The translations under genes and the position numbers were made by a program. From NCBI GenBank assembly GCA_014898415.1, contig RCTD01000011.1, positions 1,240,001 to 1,304,000 on the forward strand: a stretch of 64,000 bases of DNA. Direction: 5' to 3'. The notes under the pieces were generated by a model that saw only the letters and a program-made list of their open reading frames with translations, searched no databases and was not told where the DNA came from. The DNA is from Stromatinia cepivora. Lineage: Eukaryota > Ascomycota > Leotiomycetes > Helotiales > Sclerotiniaceae. This document shows, one piece after another, positions 49,150-63,269 of the stretch (positions are counted from its first letter, which is position 1; each line of letters begins with the position of its first letter).

Positions 49150-52100
49150 TCAATATTGTTCGAAATAATTCACGATCATTATAATAAAGTATCTACAACT
49201 ATGTTTTTGTTTCTAGAAATATACCTAATATCAAAATCGAAGAGTCTGATTCAAATAATCTACTTTATAATCAAAGTATCAAATAGATTTGTAATTGTTT
49301 TATTTAATTAAACTATAAATACATTTGTATTAATTTCTAAAAGGAAATGAATATTATAAAGATCTCTTTTACATTTTTATAGAACTTTAAATACTTCTTT
49401 ATATTCTCTTTTAATAATATTATAATTCTATTCAGTATAATTCTATATATTATTCTTATATCTAATAAAAATACAAAACTTATCATTATATATTTGATCT
49501 AGAATAACTCCTTATCCTACCAAATTAATATCGATAACGAATATAATGATTCCTGTTTCAGATAAGTAAGTTAATAAAAGAAGAATTAGGGCTGAAATTA
49601 ATTTGTTTTTCAATAAGGTTATTATAATATTATAATTAACAATCCAAATGAATTCTATATCTTTCTTCAATAATGTATAGAGAGATTCTATAATAATGGC
49701 GAAATTCTTTATTTAAAGATAATAGAAAATATATACTCCAAAGAACATTCTAATTTTATAATTATTCGAGTAAAATAGTTATTTAAGTATTTTAATGATT
49801 TTGGTAATATCGGGATTTTTTCCTTTAGAATTAGTATAATAGTTTATAATTCGGATTCTATTGTAATACTATTTGGATTTGATATCGATAATATATCCTG
49901 TATATTTAATATATTTCATTATAGCATCTAAGTTTTTTAAATACTTAATAACGAACTTTTTCAATCCAGATTCAACTTTAGTTTCATTATATCGAGTTTT
50001 AGGACTTTTAATCTTAATATTATCCAAATAAAATATAGCAATATTAAGTATAATATCCCACAATATCCTCAATACAATTCTTATAAATTGAGTGATCGAA
50101 TTAATAGCTTTTTGTAATAAAATAATAAATCTTATTAAATCAAAAAGGGTTATAATAGTAATAATATCTTTATTTTTCTTATTTAAAAATATTTGATTAT
50201 ATCCAGAGAAAAAGTTAATCAAAGATATTAATAAATATTCAATTATTTGTTCAACAAATTCCTTTAAATTTGAAGGTATATTTGTATCTTGTAGAATTAT
50301 AATATTTACTTTTGTTATTATAATAACAATATAATACTTATTAATCTCACTTTTTTTAATTAGATATCAAGGATTTCAGTATAATCCTTTTCCTTCCTTC
50401 AATATATTTTGTTTAATATAATCTCTTATTATTTCGATAACTATTAATAAAAAGACTTTAAGGAATACAAAATCAGAAATTTGCCAGGTTTTATATAATA
50501 TTGTTTTGATAATCTACAACAAAGTAATTGAAAGTTTAACATTGCCGGCTTTAATCTAATCAAAAACTAACACTGCTTTTCGATTCTATAGTAATATAAG
50601 AAGAAATTCCTTTTTATATTCCCAAAGTATATCTCCGATGTCTAATAATACTAAACATTCTTATATTAATCGGAAACCTTTAGATTTAATATCGAAATAC
50701 AATATCAAATACTTCGAAAAGGAATCTAATAATTGATATATAAAATGTTTTATATATTCCAACTTCAATCAATTAGAATTATTTTTTAGAATCTTTCTAT
50801 CAATGAATTTTATTTCATTCAAAAGTTTTATTTTATCCTTCTTTTTTTTATATACACTATTAATTGGAATAAGAATTTCGGATTTGATATCGATTAATTT
50901 CTCCTAGATATCATTTTCTGCTTTAAATTCTTTCAAATCGAAATAAATACTATTAATAGTAAAATATTCTTGAAATCCTTTTAATTCCAAATCCTTAATA
51001 TTGTCGAATATATCTCCGATATCAAAATCAAAACCAATTCGAACAATATCAATGCTGAGCTCTATAGAATTTAAGATTATCTTAAAATTTGAGATATCAA
51101 TTAGAAATTCTAGGAAATGATTTTTAACGAATTTTTCAAATTTCCCTTTATTTTTATTAGCATCTAAAACTTTTAGAAGATTATTAATACAATCCCTAGG
51201 ATTTATATTATCTATTCTTTTCCCAACTTTTCAAGTTTAATCTTTAAAATATTTATTTTATATTTTGATCCTGTTGTCCAGCAATTGATTCTATTAATAT
51301 TATTATCATTGATAATCTATACAATTTATTTATTTTCTTTATATTCAAAATCGATTTTTTCTATAAATAGATATAATATCCCCAACAACAATAGATCTTT
51401 GGTATTATTCAGGATGAAAATATCAACGATATTCTTAATTCCTCCAAAATTGATTTTTATATCTTCAATTAATCTATATAAAGTAATGATATTTTTATTA
51501 GAAATAATTATTATCATCTTATATTCGTATATTATAAGTTTCAATTCTTTTACAACTTTTAGGTTCATTATATTGTTTATCGATTCTGAATCAATAATAT
51601 CATTAATCTTGATATTCTTATCTATAAGAGTTACAATAATAATAGATATATTATATATCTTTTTTAATTGATAACTAAAAGAAGTATTTAAATAATTAAT
51701 AACTATTAAGACTGTTATAGCTTTTTCGGCAGGAATTTCTGAATTTCTGAAAAACTTTTTTCGTTCTTCAATATCTGCAATTAATACTTTCTTCAAAGTT
51801 TATTTGAAAAGATCTAATATATATATAAGGACAATCCCAATTATTATCGGGATTTCGATTTTACAAATCCATTCCAAAATTTCTATTGGGGATTCTATAG
51901 TATAAATAATGACTAATATTTGCTTTTTTGTTTTTGAGAATCTAATACAAGAATTAAATATTCTATCCTTTCGTATTATATTATTCTCATCGGATTTAGG
52001 AAAACCCTCCCCCCTCTGAGATTCTTCTGCTTCATCCTCTTCGCTTTCGTCAATATCCATAATTTCATTTTCATTAAAGAATTCTTTCTCTAATCTTTCC

Positions 52101-54100
52101 TTTTCAATTTGATTTATTATTCTAAATAATATCTTTCAAAGAGTATTTAATAATTTTTAAAACTTATTAATTCCGTTTTATTTTATCAATTTGGATTTTT
52201 TAGATAACCGGTTTTATAATCTTAAGGTTTTTTTAAATTGAATAATTATATTGATATTAATAATTTCCTTTCTTCAATGATTAATATTATTTACAAATAT
52301 ATCTTTTATTATTTCGATACTAGAGATTTCGAAATTCAGTGAGTTATCCTTAACATTAAGTTTTTTCAGTTGTTTCTTTTATTAACCAAATTCATAAGTT
52401 TTTATATACATTTCAATCTGATAACTCTTTAGGAAATCCTTTTGTCTGAAGATTGGGGAAGGATTGGGATATTCTTTGGGATTAAATATGAAGACTTTGT
52501 ATTTATTATAATGATACAATCCAATATTAATATCATTAATTTTTTTAGAGTAATTCTGTTTTATAATATAATCATCATTATAAGGAGATTTTCCAAAATA
52601 ATAATAATAGAGATAATCCTTTTTGTAAGTTTTATTTATATCAAAAAGGATTTCTTTTTGTTTATTCTAAATAGAATAATTATTATATTTTGTATTACCC
52701 TCTTAATAAATAGTTTGGTATTGTAATAATAAGAAGAATAACTTCGAGTCTTTTATTCTTTTGATTCTTACCTTTAAATAATTTATACTGAATTTATCCA
52801 AAAAATCGATGATTTCATTTATAATATCCTTTATCTTCCATCCTTAAAAATAGGATTTTGTATTAATATTGAAGATAAATAGGGTTTTTATATATTTATT
52901 TATAATCTAAGAAACAATAGTCTAATAAGATTTAAATCTTTTATAAATTCAAGCGATAAAATCCTCAGAAAAATATCATTTGTAGATTTCATTTATTATT
53001 CTTTTGAAGTTTATAAAAATAGAATCATCGAAATCAATTTTAAGTTATTTAGCAATCTTCTTTCTTATTTAGGTATATAAACTATACAGGAATATCCTTT
53101 CAATTTCGAATTCAGTGATTATATAATTATCAATGAATTGAATAACCGAAAATGCGAATTTAGTAATATAATCCTTTATTATTGTTGAATTTGTATTATA
53201 ATCCCCTTTATTTTTGTTATATTAATTATCAACAAATTGATCAAGGAAATCTCGGGTATCTATTATTTGTTGAATATCATAATCGCAAAAACATTAGAAT
53301 AATATTGATTTCAATCTTTTTTTTCAATTATATTTAATAAGATTATATTTCGATATAAGTTTGATTTGAATAGTAATAATATAATCGTAATATCAAAAAA
53401 ATCGAATTCGCATTTCCTTATCGGATATACTATAATCAATTTGCAAGGTATCCTAAATTGTAAGGAAATCTGATATATCGATCTTGTTGAAAATAAGGAC
53501 GGCAATATTTCTAGTATATAATATAATAGAGAATATATATATATAATCCTTAATATAAATAGCAAATAGGGTTTTTGATAGGTTTTGTTGTTATTGATTT
53601 ACTTCTTTTTCTTTTTTGATTTTCTTTGTTTTTTCCTCTTTTTTTGTAGGGTTTTTATTATTATTAATAAAGAATTCTTTAATGGATTCAAAAGGATTGA
53701 TAATTGAAATAACAATAGTATTCTTTAATCTTTAAGGAGTATTTTATAGAAGATTTAATCTTATAAATAGATCAAAATTATCCATTATATTATTGTAATT
53801 TGATTGAAAAGTATCTGATTCGTTAGAATTTGATTCAATATTTGATTCTCGATAACTTTTAATATTTATAATTTTTCTTTGATAAATTTCCAAAAGAAAA
53901 AGAAAAATATATATAATCCTTCCCAAAATTTTCCTTCTTTCAAAAGAATATATAAATCTCAAACTTTTCAATTAAAAGTTTTTTAAAATATATCTTAAAT
54001 TTTTGATTATCAATATTAAGAATATTAATTTAGTATATTATACTCAATCCTTCTTATTGCTTCAATATATACTTAAACATTTCAAATAGTTCTAAAAGTA
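49150..54100 (-). pseudogene. Ty3/Gypsy gag-pol, first piece: gag, protease, RT, RNase H (decayed)
   Basis: The minus-strand order is as follows. A gag-like region lies at about 54100-52070. An acidic stretch follows at 51800-52060 (MDIDESEEDEAEESQRGEG). A retropepsin-like domain (51326-51796) has DSESINNIMNLKVVKELKL, where DTGSEVNIMS..VV.EL is expected, and later DLLLLGILY. RT (about 50700-49869) has FFSGYNQIFLNKK and an active site read YLDNIKIKSPKT at about 49985-50035, where fungal Gypsy has FLDDIGVKGPKT. RNase H (about 49760-49160) has VIDINLVG*GVILDQI and IRLFDFDIRYI. The integrase follows in two further pieces at 43146-43640 and 35410-36318. The plus-strand frames here (for example 51285-51671) are antisense shadows. 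Confidence 0.85.
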
Positions 54101-54598
54101 TATAAAATATTCAAGATCCTTCAATATAATTGATTATATTCAATCAAAATCGTTCTCAAGATTGAAGTTTTCTTACTCGCAAAAATAAATAATTCGTTTA
54201 CAAATAAGGATTCTATTATATTTGGAATTCTAATATACTTTTAATATTACTAATTGTATCCTCGAATAAAACCTTTATCGATATATTCCTTTCAAGATAA
54301 AGAATAGAATAATAGTTCTACTGAAAAATGATTTATCTTCAATATAATGAATAAATATGAATAAGGGAACTTCGATAATCGAAACTTCTTCATTTAGAGT
54401 TTGATAATCCTATATTTTGAAAAGATTATCCTTTCAGGATCAATTTTATTTCTATCTACAAATTGCTAATTCTACTTTCTTTTCAATCATGATTTTCTTG
54501 TAGATATATTTATATAATATAAATCGTATAATTCGAATCCGATATAGATTACTATTATGAAAGAAGTAAATCGAAATATGTGTATCCCGATAACATGC

Positions 54599-54830
54599 TG
54601 TAAGGGGAAATAGGGATTGGAATTGATTAGATTATATTGTAAAAGCTTCAAGTAGTAAAACTAATAGGTTTAGATAATGATTTGGATTGTACACAAATAG
54701 AGTACAAAAAAACTAATGGAAAAACAATTGATTTTATCAAAGAAAGGGGAACAGAGCCTTTTCTTATATCTAACTACGAAGAGTCATGTGACCATATGAC
54801 TACGAACTAGCTACGCATTAGGCCTTGACA
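54599..54830 (-). repeat. Candidate 5' LTR of the Gypsy element
   Basis: On the minus strand this begins TGTCAAGGCCTAATGCG and ends CCCCTTACA, with matched inverted ends (TGTCAAGG and CCTTACA). It is a GC-richer patch lying just upstream of the gag region and is followed by TATCGGGATAC, which could be a primer-binding site. Position, ends and size fit an LTR. No second copy was found, so this remains a proposal. Confidence 0.35.
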
Positions 54831-55630
54831 TCCCAACTTTCTCACACTACTATTCGAAATTACCTTTCTTCCTGAAATCATCTAACTTTTGTATCCCAAA
54901 GCAATCAATATATATACAAAGACAATTATATATACAACAATATTATCAAAAGAACAATCCTAATACTGGATTCTATATAGGAATTATTATATCTCAAAGA
55001 ATAAACTTAATGGGATTATTCTATTTAAATAATTTTCATTCTATATTCTAATCTAATCAATAAAGAATAAACAATATAAAGAAATAGTCTCAATTTATAA
55101 CAATTCACAATATGATCATTATTGGAATTAAAGCAAAACCACTATTATCTTTTATTTGATTTACAATCAATAGATTACAAACAATACTACTTCCTCGAAT
55201 TCATATATTCGTAGCTTCAAAATTACCTTGTTTTTACCATCAATTAAAAGATCATTAAATAGGATATTGATTCAAACAAAATTATAATCTTGAAATTGAT
55301 AACCTTAAGATTAGAAAAACCTAATATAAAATCGATTCTAGACCGAAACCTATAAAATCAATCCCCCTTCAATAAATATTTACATATAAATACAATAATC
55401 AAGATTTAATCACTTATTATCATTTATATTTAATAATACAAGAAAATCTCTAGATTAAAAGTACTATTGAAACTATTTACATCATTATATTAATAAATCG
55501 ATCATTTTGAATCATAATAACAATTATCATTAAATACAATCTCGAAACCAAACAATACAATATAATCAACACTTTCGTCAATACTCTATACAATCCTTCC
55601 AATACTCCAATTGTATACTATCTATTTAAT
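54831..55630. other. AT-rich DNA, nothing recognised
   Basis: This lies between the candidate Gypsy LTR and the antisense Copia fragment. No frame or repeat I can identify. Confidence 0.3.
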
Positions 55631-55639
55631 AAATATATC

Positions 55640-56736
55640 CCGAATCGATTTATATTCTGTAATAATAATAGGAATAATATTTCTGATTCCATAATATAGA
55701 ATTCGATAAATCCCAAAAATAGATTTAATTAAATCGATCCAATTGATTCAATCTTTCCGATTCCGAATATCATCTTTATAATTCCTATTTTATCTATATT
55801 CAATTTAGTATTTTTGATATCCTTTTGATATACTTAATATTATTTGAATTCTATTATAAATCATTAAAATACTTCTATATCAACAATAATACTCTGAAAC
55901 TCTTTATTATTATATCTCGAAAAGAAAGCTTTATATTCTTTAATCTTATTCATTAATTCATTAATAAATTTAATCAGAATATATATTATTATTTTATCAA
56001 ATAGATTCATTACAATCTTTTTTCTATTAATCAATTTATAAAATAAAATTTAAATATACTCTGAATCATTATCTTTTATATCTTCCTTTGAATCGTTTTG
56101 AATATATATTATAAATTCTTCATTAATATTAATATCCAATAAAATTTCTTTATATTCGATAATATATTATTCGAAATATAATCCAAATTTTTTATTGTTA
56201 CCTTTAAATAATTTCTTATATTTATATTTCGATTTAATTTATTCAATTTTTATGTATTTATTTAATCAACAATCTTCTTTTTTGTAAACAAAATATTTCT
56301 TAGTTTTTCTTGATTGAATAAAAAATCATTGATTAGATTTATATTTATAATTATTTTTAAGATTCGTCTGATTATATATTCGATTTATATAAAATATTTT
56401 GTTTTCATTTGAATATAATTTTTTGTATATAAAAATAAAATTTTGTAGATTTTCAATAAATCCAATTATAAATTTTAAAAATCAATAATATATTTAATTA
56501 TATATATTGAATATCTTTCTTTGAATATATATAACTATTTGAAATTCTCTTGATAGATTTTTTTGAAGATAACAAAATTTGATAATTATAATATTCAAAT
56601 ATTCTATTATTGACTTTTTAGAATTCTATATAATAATTGTTTTGAATATTATATAATCCTGTTTCTCTATAAGTCTATATTGATGTCTTTCTTCTTCGAA
56701 GAATGTTTTCATTATTTCGTAGATACCATTTATTAT
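55640..56736 (-). pseudogene. Antisense family B Copia fragment (gag and protease region)
   Basis: Read on the minus strand this parallels 58900-60020 of the full-length element. GIYEIMKTFFEEERHQY corresponds to GICEMMKTFFEGEGYQC, KKYFVYKKEDC corresponds to KRCFIYKKEDC, and ESEILFLLLLQNINRFGIY corresponds to ESEISFLLLLQNIDRFGVY. The 5' continuation is found across the insertion at about 63496-63516, where the joined frame reads NFNYILNIINGIYE. It stops matching near 55640, so only about 1.1 kb of this older copy is recognisable here. Confidence 0.8.
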
Positions 56737-56948
56737 TGTCGGAATATGAATCACGTGCATGGTAAGGATGGTAAGGATGGTAAGGATCACGTGCGCACTA
56801 GTGCTCATACTAGTACCTCGGCATGCACCATTATATAAATCTTCACCCTCTATAGATTCTAACTCTCTAGGCAAATCAAAATATATTAACAAAGAGTTCT
56901 ATATATTCATTGATAAACTTCATTTCTCTATATACAATTATCCTGATA
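56737..56948 (+). repeat. 5' LTR of Copia family B
   Basis: This repeat is 212 bp. It contains three units of the 9-bp repeat GGTAAGGAT (56761-56787), bounded by CACGTG at 56752-56757 and 56788-56793. The 3' LTR has four units and the solo LTR five, which accounts for most of the length difference. The short frames on both strands across it are not genes. Confidence 0.92.
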
Positions 56949-57699
56949 TTGATCAGTTTTTGTTATAGTGATATTATAGATTAGATATTGAGAATTAATA
57001 TAAAGAATTACAAATTCTAAATCAATTTTGATTCTGTTTTTGTAATTGGATAAAGGTATTTTGTTGTAAGACGAAGTATTTTTATATTAAAGGATAAATC
57101 TTTAATTATTGAATAATTTAAGAGAATCGAAGGATCAAGAATAGTAGTCATTTAATAGCAAATTTAGAGCTCATTTTCTGATTTAATTATTTTATATTCA
57201 TTATATATTTATCAAACAGTATAGGGTATACATTTGAAGAAAACCTGAAAGCAATTTCGAGTTTTTCGCTATATTTATTTTCTTACGAAAAACCATTTCA
57301 CTTATTCACTTTATACAAATTACCAATTATATATAAGATTGATTAATTCGATTTGATTAATTTCATTACTCTAATCGTTCCGCTCATTTCGGTCAAACCC
57401 ACTTCGATCAAATCCAATCATTTTAATCAATTTGATCAATTTTAATCAATTTTAATCAATTTTAATCGATTCGATCAATCAACTCTAACCTCGAAATACC
57501 TTTAGGATCCAATAATACTGTATATAGTACAAATGAAGCTTCATCATAATACACATTTCGTATACTACGAATCTATATTCAGGCTTTTTTTTAAGACCGT
57601 CTTAAAAACCTTGTAACGATCAATTTCGATACAATCCGAAAACATACGATAATCATTATTATAACGATCATGATAGGTATATTCGAGCATTCTTTTATA

Positions 57700-59450
57700 A
57701 CCCTTCACTCTAAAAGAATACGAATCCTATTGTTATTAGTATCAATTATTTTATATATCAGAAGCGAAAAATATGATGAATAGATAGATAAATGGAAATA
57801 CGACCAATTTATATTTATAAAAGAAAACCCTTAGGAAATCATTGATTTTTGTAAATACAAATTGGAGTTCTATATGATATATAATTACATTGATAAAGAT
57901 CTATAGGGTGATTATTATAGTGACTTTGCAGATTTCAGAGTTGAATATTTCGAATTCGTTTATCCAAAGATTATATTCAAATTATATATTGAATTGAGGG
58001 CAAGTGGTTTGTTTGTCAAAAAGACGATGTAGTATATAGAACTGATAATCAATGAAGCCTTGATCGAAATGTTTTATATTTTATATATATTGTAGTTAAA
58101 TGATTAAATTCGAGAGATGAGAATGGATCGATACTTTCAATTCCGATCAAAAACTATTCTAAATCAAATCAAGATACTCGATAACAATGTGTATCTGGAT
58201 ATCATCCTTGAAGATTTAATATCTTTTTTCAACCTTTGAAGAAAAGAATAATTTGTATAAATGAATGCAAGGCAATCATTTTCAATATAATGCAAGGGAA
58301 TTCAATCATTATAATTGGGCAAGAAATCGGGATTTTATGTATTCAAGGAACTTCTATATAACGAATATCAAGATCCAGAATGGAAACAATATTCAGTATT
58401 ACTATAATTATTGTATAATAACAATATATCATTTGAAGATGAAAAACCATTAAATAAAAAGAAATTTATCTATGGTAAAGGATTATCAAATAGATCATTT
58501 GATGATAGGAAACCCCCAAATGATAACAAACACTTCGGAAATGATTGTAAGGTAGACGATATAGATCAAAATGATGTTTATATATATCTTTGTAGAAATA
58601 ATGGAGAAAAAAAAGGTCTATTTAATAATAAAGAAAACAATGGTTTAGGAAATTATAAGGATAAATTACTCGATTATATATAAAACGGTAATATCGACTG
58701 TAATTTCGGAAACCTTGAGAAACTTTATGATAATATTAATAAATATATTAATCAAGATGATAATTTCGATTACAAATATATTATCTTTTTTAATCATTAT
58801 AAAAGAATCGATATTCATTCAAATCTTTATATAAGAATGTTTTTTATAATGCTAAAGAAAGAGGCTTTTATATTCTATTATTCGAACTTCAATTACATTT
58901 CAAATACAATAGAGGGCATCTGCGAAATGATGAAAACATTTTTTGAAGGAGAAGGATATCAATGCGGATTTATAGAGAAATGGGATTATATAATATTCAA
59001 AACAACTATTGTATAGAACCCTGGAAAGTCGATATCAGAATACTTGGATATCATGATCATCAAATTTCGGTATCTTCAAAAAGGTTTACTAAAAGAATTT
59101 CAAATAGTTATATATATTCAAAGAAAGATTCTCAATATATATAATTATATATTAATATATAATTAAATGTATTATCGATCTTCAAAATCTGTAATCGGAT
59201 TCATTAAAGATCTACGAGATTTTATCTTTATATATAAGAAATCATATCCAAACGAAAACGAAACATTTTATACAGATCGAATATACAATTAGAAGAACTC
59301 TAAGTACAATTGTAAATACAAATCTAATCAATGATCTTTTATTCGATTAAAAGGAACTAAAAGATGCTTTATTTATAAGAAAGAAGATTGTTAATCAAAT
59401 AAGTATATAAAGATTGAACGAATTAAATTGAAATGTAAATATAGAGAATT
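57700..59450 (+). pseudogene. Copia family B Gag (decayed)
   Basis: Gag words include TIEGICEMMKTFFEGEGYQC (about 58905-58965), GFIEKWDYIIFKT and NPGKSISEYLDIM, which are typical of a fungal Copia Gag. The zinc knuckle near 59350-59420 reads KRCFIYKKEDC*SNKY, with one Cys and the His changed to Tyr and a Trp changed to stop. The upstream acidic/Asn-rich stretch at 58411-58683 is open for 90 codons. Confidence 0.75.
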
Positions 59451-59739
59451 ATTCAAAAACAACGATAAGGATTTCAGATTATATTTTGAATAATATATTA
59501 TCGAATATAAAGGAACTTTACTGGATATTAATATTAATAAAGAATTCGCAATATATATTCAAAACGATCCAAAGAAGAATATAAAGAATAATAATTCAGA
59601 GTACACTTGGATCTTATCCTGCGGATCGATTAATGGAAAAAAAGTTGTAATGAACTTATTCAACAAAACAACAATATATACTTTGATTGACTTCATTAAT
59701 GAACTAATTAATAAAATCGAAGAGTACGAAGCTTTCTTC

Positions 59740-62700
59740 TCGAGATATAATAATAAAGAGTTTCAAAGTATTATTATTGATATAAAAGTATTTCAATGGT
59801 TTATAATAGGATTCAAATAATATCAAATATATTAAAAGGATATTAAGAATATTATATTGAATATAAATAAAATAGGAATCGTAAAGATAATATTCGGAAT
59901 CAGAAAGGCCAAATCAATTGGATCGATTCAATTGAATCTACTCTTAAGAATTATCGAATTCTATATTATAGAATCAGAAATATCATTCCTATTATTGTTA
60001 CAGAATATAGATCGATTCGGGGTATATTATAATAATATTATCAATACATTTATATCATCAATTGCAAACCATTTCTGTATTCGTAAATTCAAATATACAA
60101 TATTACTTTGGAATATAAAAATCCAGTAATTCATACAAATATTCATTGATATAAACAATTGTTATCTAATCGAATCGGAAATACAAAGATTATATCATCG
60201 TTTCGGTTACCCCTTTGCAAATAGATTCTATCGAATTCTTCGATATATAAATTATATAGATATTGTTTAAGAAGATTTCGAAAGATTTACAAAATTCTGC
60301 GAATATTATCAAAAATATGGAAAATCCTTAAACAGATTCAAATTCAATTTTTGTAATGATATCGAATTTAATTATTCGATTATAATCAATATTATATATA
60401 TCAATAACAAATCAATATTATATATTATCGATAAAGAAACCAGATCTCAAACAGTACAATGATTCAATAATATCAATACAAAGTATATATAAGATAAATT
60501 AAGAATATACTAAATGAATATATACTTAGGCCTATTAGATTATATTATTTATAATGCTGGGAAAAACTTCATAAACAAAGAATTCAAACAATATACCGAA
60601 ATAATAACAATCATTACGAAAAGCATATCCATCGAAGTATATTGATCGATCGGAATGGTTGAATACTATTATCAAATTATTTGATATATATACAATATCA
60701 TTGAGGAAGAATTCAAAGGCATTGGAATAACAAAAGAGTCGGTACTGCAAATAATAATGAAAGCAATCAATGATATCACTAATCCCAATAGAATTGTACT
60801 TATCCTTCTAATATTCGAAATATACCTGTAGATAAATGAATTCGATCCATTAGTATCTAATGTTCAATAATGATTTAATATAATCAAGAAAGTAAATAAT
60901 GAGATCAAAAAGCTCTAAATTGAGAAATAAATAGTAAATATATTGAATCAATATAATGATTCAAATATAATTTCAATCTATAAACTATTAATTAATTCAA
61001 AGATATAAATATAAAGAAAAGAAAACAATCGAATTGCTGAATGAATAGGGTTATTTATATTATTACGAATCAAAGGCGAAATCTATACAATTCAATTATC
61101 AAATGGATTTACAATTTTTCGATCTATAATAATGAAACCTTATATAATCGAAACAACAATATCAGTAAAATCTATTATACAAATAGAATTTATTGTGATA
61201 GAATAAATCCCTCAAAAAACATCCTTGAAAAACTTCGAAACCGTCTCCCAAAAGAAATTTAAGATTGTCTTAAAAAATATAGCAAAAGCGAATCCTAGTA
61301 TCCTTTAAGTAATCATTCCATCAATAAGAATATCACGTAATACAACAAATACAATATCGATCGAAACTATAATAATATATTTCACTAAAGATACAATAGA
61401 AATATCGAATATAGTTATTTATTTTCAAAACGATAAAGAAGAAAATATTATCGGAATCTTCAACGAAAACCTACTGATATCTGATATACCCCAAAATCCA
61501 TTGATCTATAAAGAATCAAAAAAGAAGGAAATTAATAGTTTAATAGAAAACAATATATTCGAAATCGTATAATAAACAGACATACTAAAAAACATACAAA
61601 TATTCAAATCAAAATTCATTAATGAAATCAAAAACGAAAGCATTAAAAGAGCATTCCCAAAATCGAAATTTGTAATCCAGATATAGAATAATACAGAAAA
61701 GGGAATAGTATTAATACAATTGCCTACAATTCAATAAACAAATCAATATTTGATATTAAATATTATAACTATCCTATAATTAATTATATAAATAACTTTA
61801 TATATTAGAGACATTATTCAAGCTTATATATAAGCAGCATTCAATCTAGTACGATTGTTCTATATTCTACCACCCAAGGAAATGGAATTCATAAAGGGAA
61901 CACTATTATAAATGATCAAATCATTATATAATATACTAAAGACTGGAAATTATTAGTTCGGCATTTACTACAATCATTATCTTATTGCACTCCAAATAAC
62001 CCAATCAACCTACGACCCCTGCCTAATATACATTAAGCAGAAAAACGAAACATTCGGATTAATAGGATTTCAAATAAATAATACAATCATTGTAATTAAT
62101 AAAGTATTCGCAAATAGAGAATAAAAAGAACTCGAAAATACAAAGTTTCTTACAAAGAATCGAAAAATCTTATCACTTAAGAACCCCTTCAAATTTAACA
62201 GAACTGTTATTATTCAAATAAACGATAATTTCATTTATATCAATTAAGAAAGGCAATATACAAATCTACAATTCGTTAAAACATAATCAATCGATATTTA
62301 TAGTACAAAAAGCAAAATTCGAAAAAGTATAATCCTAAAGAATCAATATATTGTTTAATATACAAAAGGAACTTATATTTCAACAATATATCAATTAGAA
62401 GTATTATTCGCTTTTTCTTTTATTGTCTAAATTATCAACTCCAAAAAAGAAGATGCGAAACTGATGAATAAAACAATCTAATAGAAAATAAACAATTCAA
62501 TTAAAGAACTGAAATTCATACTATTCAATCTTGATTCGCTGAAACTAATAGTATTCATAGATATATTATTTATTAATAATCGAAATCTATTTTTGCAAAT
62601 CGGATATATTATTGTATTAATAAACAAAAACAACAAAGCGAATCTAATTTATTGATCATTTATCAAATACAAAAAAATCACTAGAAGTATATTAATATCG

Positions 62701-63040
62701 GAACTTTATAGTATAATCTTAGAATTCGATGTTAATGCAGTACTCAAGAACATTATCGAAAGTATATTATCAAAACAGAAAGTATCATTAATCATATATA
62801 TAAATTCGAAATCGCTTTACAATTATCTTACGAAATTAGATTCAATATGAAAGAAAAGATTGATGATTAATTTAATAGCTTTGTAGTAATCGTATGAACA
62901 AAAGGAGATAGTGGAAATCAAATGGATTGATGGAGAATCTAATCTTGTTGATATAATAACAAAGGTAAAATTATGTTAGGCTTTTAGAGATCTTGTAGAG
63001 AGTAATATAATCAAGATTAAGGTTACAGAATAAGTAGAGA
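59740..63040 (+). pseudogene. Copia family B Pol: protease, integrase, RT, RNase H (decayed)
   Basis: A protease-like region (about 59760-60010) has IIFGIRKAKSIGSIQLNL. Integrase (60130-60860) has RLYHRFGYPFANRFYRILR, CEYYQKYGKSLNRFKF, NDIEFNYSIII and SIGMVEYYYQ. RT (about 61500-62500) has RDIIQAYI*AAFNLVRLFYI, STYDPCLIY and the active-site box GFQINNTIIV near 62085, where the family has GLQTDDTL. RNase H (62520-63030) has FIDILFINN, SELYSII and KRLMINLIAL**SYEQKEIVEI. The complete domain set is present but the RT box has lost both Asp residues and many stops occur. Confidence 0.88.
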
Positions 63041-63269
63041 GATTAGAATGTAATGAAGAGAAAATGACATAAATACAGGAATCAAAGAATGAATATAAAA
63101 CAAGAGTCATTATAGGCATATATTCAGTCGTCAGATATATGATCATTTTATATATGGGTTGATTCGAATAAAGGAACGAAACGAAAGCTAGGACTGGAAA
63201 GAGTACTCACTTGTTGGGCATGTATATTCCTGGAATATACGATACTTCGATTTTAAGAGAAGTTACCAA

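Noticed and set aside
51285..51671. 128-codon plus-strand frame
   Set aside because: It is antisense to the Gypsy protease region on the minus strand, which shows recognisable retropepsin words. AT-rich DNA lacks GC-containing codons on both strands, and long shadows are expected.
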